A stretch of 64,000 bases of DNA from Mya arenaria (lineage: Eukaryota; Mollusca; Bivalvia; Myida; Myidae). This document shows positions 56,571-64,000 of this stretch, in pieces. A program made the position numbers and the translations under genes. A model generated the notes under the pieces. That model ran no database searches. It worked only from the letters and a program-made list of their open reading frames with translations, and was not told the DNA's origin. Position 1 is the first letter of the stretch. Each line of letters starts with the position of its first letter. The stretch covers positions 63,354,738 through 63,418,737 of the forward strand of contig NC_069135.1 in the NCBI RefSeq assembly GCF_026914265.1, written 5' to 3'.

Positions 56571-57443
56571 CCACCCCCAACATTTTTGCAGCCCTTAAAA
56601 CACAAAATGATTGATTATAAATACGCATAATATGTATTGGGTGTGATTGCATATCCCTGTACATAGTTCCCATTGTATCATTGAGAAGTTTTTACACATT
56701 CAGTCATTTGTTGAATGTTTTGAGACTACTGAGGGGCAGGGTGCGTGGTCATTAAGGTTATCAGGCCAATGGAACTAGCCCCTTGTGGGTAAATATGATC
56801 ATGCTATTTTTCATATTTTTTCAATGGAATTTGAAGGAAATATATATTTGGGAATGGGTCTGTTGATATTTTAAGATTCTTTAAATTCAAAATGGAGGCT
56901 TTATATTTATATAAATTTAAAATTCTTGGGAAATGTTCAAAATCGTTGTGTTTAACGAAGAAACTGTAGTGTCACATGAAGCAAGATATAATGTTTGACA
57001 ATTTTAGCCAATTTGGTAAACATTAAAAGGAAAAGCATTTTTATTTCCTTGGTTCTGCAGTATTTGAAACGCATTATAGATGTTTAATCATGACATATAT
57101 TATATTTTCTATGTTGCAAATTTTTACTTTATTATTTTTCTGTATTTTATTCCCCTTCCCACTTTAACCCTTATTCAGGATGCATAACTCTTTCCTGTAT
57201 GTTTTATTTAATGTAATGGTTGTTCGTAAACGGATATTCTGTAACCCAGATAGTACTTACTTGATTAGCTCGTTTTTGTTGTCCTAGGCACATCTTTGTA
57301 GCCCCCACGTTGTAAGTATCTTTACGTGTATGTGTATTATTTTAAGTTTTGTATTCTATTTTATATGATGGGTTTACTTCTGAGGTAAATGCTACATCGT
57401 CAAAGTTCGTTATAGCTGTGTCGATCGTACCCAATAATGTTCG
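56571..57443. other. Non-coding stretch, no supported gene
   Basis: A+T-rich sequence with no recognised gene, RNA or repeat boundaries. Confidence 0.45.
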
Positions 57444-57451
57444 TACCTAAG

Positions 57452-57736
57452 CACAGTGATTTGGAGGGAACGAGCTGAATTTTGACCTTTACAAAATTTA
57501 GTGACATTTTACCTAAAATAACCTAAAATATATTTGAATTACGGCACTTTTACAAAGTCAGAAAATCTCGAATTGTCCATGTGCCTTAATTCATAGTTAT
57601 TTATGCTAGATAGTTGGTATGAGTGACCCCTTTGATGAATCTGAAGAAAAAAAAAAATATTTTAGGTTATTTTAGGTAAAATGTCACTAAATTTTGTAAA
57701 GGTCAAAATTCAGCTCATTCCCTCCAAATCACTGTG
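57452..57736. mobile_element. hAT-like MITE with about 78-bp TIRs and perfect 8-bp TSD
   Basis: The left end CACAGTGATTTGGAGGGAAC and the right end's mirror are nearly identical for about 78 bp, differing at one position (AACGAGC/AATGAGC) in the part I checked. TACCTAAG flanks both ends (57444-57451 and 57737-57744). The 8-bp duplication and CA...TG ends fit hAT. The arms are so similar that insertion must be recent. The middle (about 57535-57655) is unique. Confidence 0.92.
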
Positions 57737-58053
57737 TACCTAAGAAGCTTCCATAGTCCTCAGTGCTGTTTGATGGGATTTCAAGAGGATCTGTAAATAG
57801 CCAACACATATAAATCTTTATAGCGTTAATTTGCATCAGTTTAAATAATTTTGTGTTCAAATTGTCATTAGTCCACCTAAATGTCCGTCAACAAGTCTTT
57901 TGACAATTTTTTTACTATGGAAGACTCGAGACGTCCACCATCCCAGAAAAAGTAGCAAACGGTCTTTGCGCAGAGTATCCTCGCAGCCACAATTTTGAAA
58001 TTATCTCTGTTATAAATTCAAATTTCTACAATACTGTTATTGCCTACTATTAA

Positions 58054-58570
58054 TGCACCAGTCTATTGTAACCAGCTCCCCCCCACAGTTCCAGGCAAAG
58101 GTGCTCGTCACATTGCCTGGATACAGTAATAATTTTTTTTTTTAATTTTTTTATTTTTAATAAAAACATTTTTTATTTTTTTTATTGTTTATTTTGGTCA
58201 AAATAGTAAATATATGTCATTTATTTTTTATTTTTTTTATCTTGACCGAAATAATTTAAAAAAAAAATTAAAAAAAATAAAAAAAATATAAGAAAATATG
58301 AAAAAAGTATGTATTACTGTATCCAGGCAATGTGACGAGCACCTGTGGTTCTAGGGGTATACCGGGAATAGCCCGGCAAATGGGCCTGGTTTTTATCTTC
58401 CAGGTGGCCCCGCAGTGCCGTGTATATGTGGTGTTTTTTTCTTCTTGCAAAAATACCGGGGAATGGGCCTTACCTGGGGTGCGGGGGCATTTGGCAGGGA
58501 TTTTATCAGCAGTTTTTCTCCGCTATTCCCCGGACCTGGGGGTGGTGCGTGGTTACAAATGACTGGTGCA
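58054..58570. mobile_element. TGCACCAG-type MITE, copy 3, with a nested element
   Basis: The ends TGCACCAGTCTATTGTAACC and ACAAATGACTGGTGCA are recognisable though mutated. The left flank is TAA and the right flank TAC. Comparison with the empty site at about 35455 (GTTTAATAGTAGG) supports a TTA/TAA duplication with one later change. A separate inverted-repeat element (58096-58347) sits inside it. Without that, this copy is about 257 bp. Confidence 0.85.
58096..58347. mobile_element. hAT-like MITE nested in the TGCACCAG MITE (8-bp TSD)
   Basis: The ends CAAAGGTGCTCGTCACATTG and the mirror CAATGTGACGAGCACCTGTG give about 36-bp TIRs extending through GGATACAGTAATA. GTTCCAGG (58088-58095) and GTTCTAGG (58348-58355) form an 8-bp duplication with one mismatch. 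The A/T-only interior is itself largely self-complementary. Non-coding. Confidence 0.85.
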
Positions 58571-58700
58571 TACACACATATTTATTTACATGTATGTCAT
58601 ACCCCCCAAAAAACATATTCAGATATCATAAAACACTTACGTGTGTCGATTGTTTATCAAGTATCTTGATATCTGTAAATCTGGGACAGAGCTGACAGGT

Positions 58701-59042
58701 TGTGTAAAAAACGGAGTTTTCAAGTGTAACAATATATATACCGTTTTAACCTGCTAAGTATTTTCTATCGATTGCTATTGCCGAATATGTTTGTATTGTT
58801 CTTTTCTCAAAACGGCCCCTTTTAATACCATGGTAACGCGCAACTGGCGCAGTAAAATCTACAGTTAACATATGTGTAATGCATTTGTAATAACCTCCAA
58901 CACTATAGCTCAGATAATATTGAAACACCGCCAAAACGTCATTTGAAGTATTTGTGACGTCATATGCAAGTTTGACGTCATTTGAACGTTATATGCGAAC
59001 AAGTATCATTCAAAACTAGAAACAACGATCAGAGTGTACGAA
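58701..59042. other. 5' region of the mariner relic
   Basis: I could not find a left terminal repeat matching the right end at 60822-60864. CGTCATTTGAAGTATTTGTGACGTCATATG near 58938 contains repeated TGACGTCA palindromes (CRE-like) just ahead of the ORF. Whether they matter is unknown. Confidence 0.4.
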
Positions 59043-60640
59043 ATGGCGTCATCAGATCGCATTGAAGCTCAGGCAGTTATTAAGTTTTGTAGTGAATTAG
59101 GGAAAACGCCGACACAAACCTACAAGATGATACAGACGACAAGTGTAAAGAACACTGGTGTCAGTCGCAGTCTGGTTTTTGAATGGCATCGGCGTTTCTG
59201 CGACGGCAGAGAGAGCCTTAAAGATGATGTGGGTAGAGGAAGAAAAAGGAAATACGGTGTGACGTTGGTGACGTCAATCGATGACGCATTAGCAAAGGAC
59301 CGAGGGTTAAAGGTCAGGACGTTGTCAGAGATGTTCGGTGTTGGCTATGGAACAATTCATAGAATACTTACTGAGGATCTACAAATGTCGAAGGTGTGTG
59401 CATTAATAATACGATATGAAAATATTATTTCTTAAAAATAGTTGCTCATAAATGATTCAGCATCTTTATGTTAAAAAAACGTATTTTAATTAGATCAGAA
59501 ATAATTTATCAAACTAACTTGCCCAGTCTAAGGATCTAAATTACTTAATAATTGAATTAATAATTGAATTAATACACGTTTTTTTATTTTCACAAATGAT
59601 TTTTCAATTTAAAAAAAAAATGCTTGCAGGTTCATGCACGCTGGGTTCCATGCCTGTTAAAAGACCATGAAAAGAACTCCGTGTCCATGATTCTAGAACT
59701 TTCCTTCGAAGGTATAAGCGGGAGGGAGACGGTTTTCTTAGTAGGATTATAACAACAGACGAGACGTGGCTTTGGTTTTATGACCCCGAGACAAAATCGC
59801 AGTCGGCCGTGTGGAAACGAAGCGGATCCCCATCTCTCAAGAAGGCCCGGGTGTCAAAGAGCTGCGGAAAGTACATGTTCATCATGTTTGCTGACATGCA
59901 CGGGATGATTCATAGCCACGCCGTCCCAAGCCATATGACCATAAATGCAGATTACTAAAGCAAGGTAGGATTATTTTTTATACTTGATAATTAGTTGTTA
60001 TTCAATTTTCGAGTTTTGATATAAATATCACTATGTAATTCAAATATTTCCTTATGTTTGAAGTAAAAACTATTTAATTGCTACATATTAAGCAATTTAT
60101 GTACCCCTTTTTTATTTTAAATGAACAAAAAGTATGTGTTATTTTAAAATATGTGATATCTAACATAATTTTGTAAGTTGCATATAGCGAATCGTTTCTT
60201 GTCACACTTATTATCACATATGCGGGCCGTAATGTCTTTTTCACTTGAACAAGTACTCCGCCGGGACCTCGTGCACGCATTGCAGAAAAAGAGACCGGGG
60301 ACTCCCCTCGAGAATTTCATTTTGCATATGGACAATGGATCATCCCATACTGCACAGACGACACGTTTGGAGATCGGGGTCCTTGGATTCGAGACAATTT
60401 CGCACCCACCATATTCCCCAGATTTGGCACCTTTTGATTTTGCCATCTTCCCGGCAATCAAAACACAATTAAAAGGAAATTGTTTCGATTCGCTGACAGA
60501 TCTCCGCACGGCAACATCACAAATCATCAAACAATATGACTCGGGGTAGAGATATATTCCGCCACCAATGGATTCATCGCTACCAACGGTGCATCCAGTG
60601 TGACGGCGATTATTTTGAAAAAAACTAGGATGACGTCGAT
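59043..60640 (+). pseudogene. mariner (DD34D) transposase relic with intron-like gaps
   Basis: ATG 59043 opens the N-terminal helix-turn-helix part (VIKFCSELGKTPTQTYKMIQ, SRSLVFEWHRRFCDGRESL, then GRGRKRKYGV). The frame meets AAG|GTGTGTGC at 59394 and continues perfectly after TTGCAG (59629), as if a 236-bp intron were present. Later blocks are ITTDETWLWFYDP (first Asp), HMDNGSSHTAQTT (second Asp) and HPPYSPDLAPFDF, in which the third Asp is 34 residues after the second, so DD34D. Lesions: a 1-base frameshift near 59675-59680, TAA 59956, a second gap 59963 to about 60251 whose acceptor reads AA instead of AG, and TAG 60547 in place of a Trp codon. Inactive. Mariner transposases normally lack introns. 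Confidence 0.85.
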
Positions 60641-60866
60641 TACGCTATTAACGTCATTCCAATGCATCCAGCGTGTGCCGGGTCTGCGTTAATGACCTTC
60701 GTCAGAGCCCTGTAACTTTCGCAACATACGTACTATTTTTATGAAATTGTCAGTATTTGTAGCGGATACTATCCGCGTCTTGTTAATGTATATGTTGATG
60801 TATAAATATTAAACCATATTGGTTATGTGAAAACAATCCTGTTTATTTTGGATCATCCCTCGTAAT
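60641..60866 (+). mobile_element. 3' end of the mariner relic
   Basis: The last part, with GTTATGTGAAAACAATCCTG and TTTATTTTGGATCATCCCTCG followed by TA, looks like a mariner right terminal repeat (ends in TTTTGGATCA.CCCTCG in many relatives). The end at about 60864 then abuts the TA target. The matching left end is not found. Confidence 0.6.
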
Positions 60867-61579
60867 TGCTTGTTTTCTTTTTTTTACTATATGAGCTATG
60901 ACAGTCTGCCTAAAAAAAATTCAGTACTTAACCTTTTGGGCATGTAATTGAAGAAAACCACTTGCCCAAAAACAGTTTAACTTGCTCAAAATATGTTTTT
61001 AAAAACCCAACAAAAATCAAATTGTAGTGATCATTTATTCCCTAAAGGATAACTGCAAATTGAAAATAAAAACACAAACGAGAGAAGAATTTAATTAATA
61101 AGCGTCCAAGTTTCGGGCAGAGGCTTAGACGCTTATAAATTTATTATTTAATAAATAAGCGTCGGGCAGACGCTTAGACGCTTATTAATTGAATACTACA
61201 AATGCTGAGCACCTGGAATGCTGTGACTTCACCAATTCATGCGTAAATATACGAAAGCTAATATTTAGAACGTTCATTCAGGATTTATGAATTGTTGCTG
61301 AAGAAATTAAGAAAACTGAGAGATTTACATTCCGGAAAAATGCACTTGCCCGTTCGGGCAACCACCTGGGAATATTTACTTGTCCGAAACAGTATTTGCT
61401 TGTCTCGGGCTTTGGGCAACCCAGTTAATATGAAGACTGCTATCAGCTATATAATATTACTAACTTTACTCCTTTAGTGTACCAAAATACCCTTGAAACA
61501 TGGTGCACGTTTGTTGAATTTTACGGTCATGCGATAAGCTGAAAACATCCCAGCATGCAATGCAATATTTTGGCTTTTG
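60867..61579. other. Non-coding stretch with fold-back at 61090-61192
   Basis: At 61090-61192 AATTAATAAGCGTC is mirrored by GACGCTTATTAATT, and GGGCAGA.GCTTAGACGCTTAT occurs twice in direct orientation, about 100 bp in total. No gene is supported; a frame at 61292-61477 has no motif. Confidence 0.55.
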
Positions 61580-61634
61580 TGCGGAATTTGTGGCCATGTA
61601 GCTATGGATTGAAAATCCCATTTATAAAGGCTTT
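61580..61634 (+). promoter_or_regulatory. Candidate core promoter shared by both B-box genes, copy 2
   Basis: GGAATTTGTGGCCATGTAGC, then TATGGATTGAAAATCCCATT and TATAAAGGCTT match 22514-22567, upstream of the other B-box exon. The TTTATAAAGG box is identical. It lies 977 bp before ATG 62611. A palindromic MITE (61803-62287) now separates it from the coding exon. Confidence 0.5.
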
Positions 61635-61802
61635 TATTTTTTTTATCTTCATACACAAATCAAATGCCTTTTTTATTTGATCATAAAAGACAAACGAGTT
61701 AAACATAATATTGCATTCAAATTGATGTTTTTTCTTATGTGCACAAATCTATATTTTGACGGTTTTGTTTTTGTTTTTGCCAACAAATTGTGTGACTATA
61801 AT

Positions 61803-62287
61803 CAGTGCACATGTATACCATGTGATAAATTGCGTCATAAATGCTACGTCGGAAGGCAATATTTTGCCACGAATAAAGACTTTAAACAAAGATAACTTTC
61901 CTATTTCTAAACCATTTTAAAGGAAACATAGCGCAGTCTACGCCGCTTACAGAGCCCCGCCTTTGGTATTTTACCAGAGATTGATTGAGTGTGTAGTTTC
62001 TTAAAACACTTCGACAAACCTTTTCGCAATATGGCCGTCTCAGACGGAGCACTGTCCAAACATTATTTTGGAAACAGGTTTGTCGAAGTGTTTGATGAAA
62101 CTAATCACCTTATCCAACTCTGGTAATAAAACGAAGGCCGTGCTCTTTAAACGGCATAGACTGCCCTTTGTTTCATTCAAAATGGTGTACTTTAAGATAT
62201 CTTTGATTTAAGTTTTCATTTTAAGCAAAATATTGCCTTCTGTCGTAGCATATATGACGTAATTTATCACGTGGTATACACACACTG
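61803..62287. mobile_element. Full-length palindromic MITE, copy 2 (5-bp TSD ATAAT)
   Basis: It begins CAGTGCACATGTATACC and ends GTATACACACACTG. ATAAT flanks both sides (61798-61802 and 62288-62292). The arms pair through the whole 485 bp, with the same central sequences as copy 1 at 2040-2525 (CTTCGACAAACC and GGTTTGTCGAAG). It sits between a candidate promoter and the start of a B-box exon, so it may lie in a 5' intron or leader of that gene. Confidence 0.88.
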
Positions 62288-62610
62288 ATAATTCTGATAG
62301 AAGATTTGACTACACTTGTAGTACAAAGACAGACGCCATTAAAATTCATTCTCAAATTCCTGATGTTTTTAGGCCAAGGAAAGCAGTTAAGGAAGGTTAG
62401 AGCCGAAACGAGACTGACCCTCATTAAAGACTGAATTTAACCCTTTCTTGTATTTTGTGCTAAAAAAATACGTATTTTCGTTTCAGCATGTGTAGTACTT
62501 TAGATTTAAAAATATTGTCAAAACATAGAACAAGGAACACCCTTCGTTAAAACTGTCTGTTTCATATTGTAACCTGAAAATATCTTAAAATATTAAAGAC
62601 ATTCTGAAGG

Positions 62611-63586
62611 ATGGATGCAGTTCCAGGCAGAAAGGCACCCATGGAATCAGGATCGGCTCCTGACCCCACCTACTGCCAGCCATGCGCAGGAGATGGCAAT
62701 AAATTCCTTCCCGAGGCCTTCTGTCCCGTCTGCAAGGAGTTCCTGTGTTCTAACTGTGCCCGAGTACACCGGAACCAAAAGATAACCAAAACTCACGTCC
62801 TGCAGGAAAATAGCAATATGCCTTCCCCAAACCACGTTGCAGAGAGCGAAGATGAGAAGTACACAGAAACATGTAAACTCCATGCTAGAGAGTTCATAAA
62901 ATACTTCTGTCCCAATCATGAGGACCTTCTGTGTGGAGATTGTTTGGCTGAGAAGCAAGTGCATCGTTCTTGTAAAGTAGAAAAGATTTCTCAAGCAGCA
63001 AAACGATACAAATATGATGTAGAATACATCGGTATAAAGACTGGTCTTGTGCAGATGGTCACTGACATTAGCAAGCTTTCACACGACATAAAAACGGGTA
63101 TGAAATCAGTTGAAGAGGAAAGCCTTACCAATATCAATGAGCTTCGCAAATTCAGGACTGAAATTAACAAGTACCTGGATAAGAGGGAAAACGAGCTCTT
63201 GGCAGAAATTGATCAGAAGAAACAAACATCCAAGATGTTGCTAAGTGACCTGAAGTCGAAATGCACAAACATAAAATCAGACTCTGAAAAACTAAAGTCT
63301 GAGCTACCAGCACATGAAGCCAACAACATGCATCTGTTTGTAGTAGGAAAGCGAACTATGAAAGAGCTGGCAGGTCTCCAGACTGCCATGGAAGATGTCG
63401 ACAGGAAGAGGAAAGTTCCCCGGTGCAAGTTTCACAGGGACCCTGCAACTGAGCAGTTGCTAGCTTTTAAAAACGCAATAGGAAGGTTGGAAGAGGGTAA
63501 ATCAACTTCGGCATTATGGCAGCAACATCGACAGCAGGAGATGAAGCAGCAACAACACAAACGTAGACTAGTTACATCACAGAAAG
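62611..63586 (+). CDS. B-box/coiled-coil (TRIM-like, RING-less) protein, exon 1 of a second gene
   Basis: ATG 62611 opens 325 codons plus one base, ending at donor CAGAAAG|GTGACT in phase 1, as in the paralogue at 23328. The N-terminus (MDAVPGR.AP, then TYCQPCAGDGNKFLPEAFCP) carries the first finger, with C22, C25, C38, C41, C46, C49, H53 and H62 conserved. The second B-box is ETCKLHAREFIKYFCPNHED...CGDC. The coiled coil contains LTNINELRKFRTEINKYLDK, nearly identical to the paralogue. The Gln-rich tail is shorter (WQQHRQQEMKQQQHKRR). No propeller exon is in the remaining 400 bp, so the rest of the gene is beyond the window. If unspliced, the frame ends at 63594. Likely a propeller-tailed protein as in its neighbour, by inference. 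Confidence 0.87.
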
Positions 63587-64000
63587 GTGACTAACTTGAA
63601 ACTTCCTTATTTAATATATAGTATAATTAGTTTGTTTCAATTATACTCTTCATCTAATAACAATATAGAAAATTTAATACTTTTGTCTAATGCAAATGTA
63701 TTTTCAAAAGTATTTATAAACATAAAGCGGCTAAAAAATATTGACAGTGATAAGGCCACGCCAAATAAATTTATCGTTAGATGGATATACCGCTTTTACA
63801 TTTCAGAAAATTAAATTTAACAAAATATATATATATTAATTATTTTACACCAATTCCTGTTTAAAAACAGCCCTTTCTTCTTAAACCATCATGCATGTAT
63901 AAACGCAAAAACGATGCATATCTCTGACAGTCCATTTTTGGTAACATATCATTCTTTTAACCTATTTTACATAAAAAGTAAAATAATGATGACCATAAGA
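63587..64000 (+). other. Start of the intron of the second B-box gene
   Basis: A+T-rich sequence after the donor, with no second exon like 24601-24717 recognised. A 75-codon frame at 63587-63814 has no motif. Confidence 0.45.

Larger units (their letters stand above)
57835..58700 (-). repeat. Dispersed repeat R, copy 3, interrupted by a MITE
   Basis: The reverse complement of 57835-58050 and of about 58575-58700 matches 35645-35350. The MITE at 58054-58570 lies between the two parts. The ungapped copy at 35440-35460 gives the pre-insertion sequence. Confidence 0.78.

Overview
The window is eukaryotic nuclear DNA and is most likely from a bivalve mollusc. The evidence is A+T-rich intergenic sequence, split genes with GT-AG introns, a family of RING-less B-box/coiled-coil proteins with NHL-like beta-propeller tails, very many cut-and-paste elements and minisatellites, and an imperfect 157-bp repeat array of a kind I associate with bivalve genomes. 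The organism call is inference. No bacterial feature (operon, Shine-Dalgarno site, CRISPR) applies.

Host genes. All clearly host coding sequence belongs to one duplicated family. A complete three-exon model runs 23328-24327, 24601-24717 and 29170-30024 (all junctions phase 1), but its last exon has a 2-base frameshift. A second B-box exon (62611-63586) starts another copy whose later exons lie beyond the right edge. An intact C-terminal propeller exon (9667-10526) ends a gene whose N-terminal exon is not in the window. A decayed propeller copy (about 16451-17213) is trapped inside a 40-bp minisatellite. The two B-box exons share a short TATA-containing segment upstream (about 22514-22567 and 61580-61634), a candidate common promoter.

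Left part, 1-9.6 kb: repeats and non-autonomous DNA transposons. They include a wholly palindromic element (2040-2525, second copy 61803-62287, 5-bp target duplications), a 2.0-kb element with TAA duplications (2571-4574) carrying a nested TTA-duplicating MITE, a hAT-type element with a perfect 8-bp duplication (5416-6201), and a tRNA-derived insertion (about 7042-7160).

Middle part, 11-43 kb: a pogo-like MITE, large minisatellites (40, about 22, 31, about 39 and about 66 bp), CA-rich and GA-rich simple tracts just upstream of the B-box gene, LINE remnants split by the 157-bp array, and a 199-bp palindrome.

Right part, 43.1-56.6 kb: a nested transposon. A Ty3/gypsy element A (LTRs 43157-43351 and 56371-56570) was entered by a second gypsy element B (45354-49716, duplication CAGC) and by a 4.0-kb DNA transposon C (50378-54358, duplication AT). 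C carries a SWIM zinc finger/YqaJ-type nuclease gene convergent with a THAP/DDE transposase gene, the architecture of ISL2EU elements. Removing B and C restores A's reading frame at both joints, which fixes the boundaries. All three are inactivated by stops and frameshifts.

56.6-64 kb holds two further hAT-like MITEs (one nested in another MITE), a decayed mariner with intron-like interruptions, the second palindromic element, and the second B-box exon.
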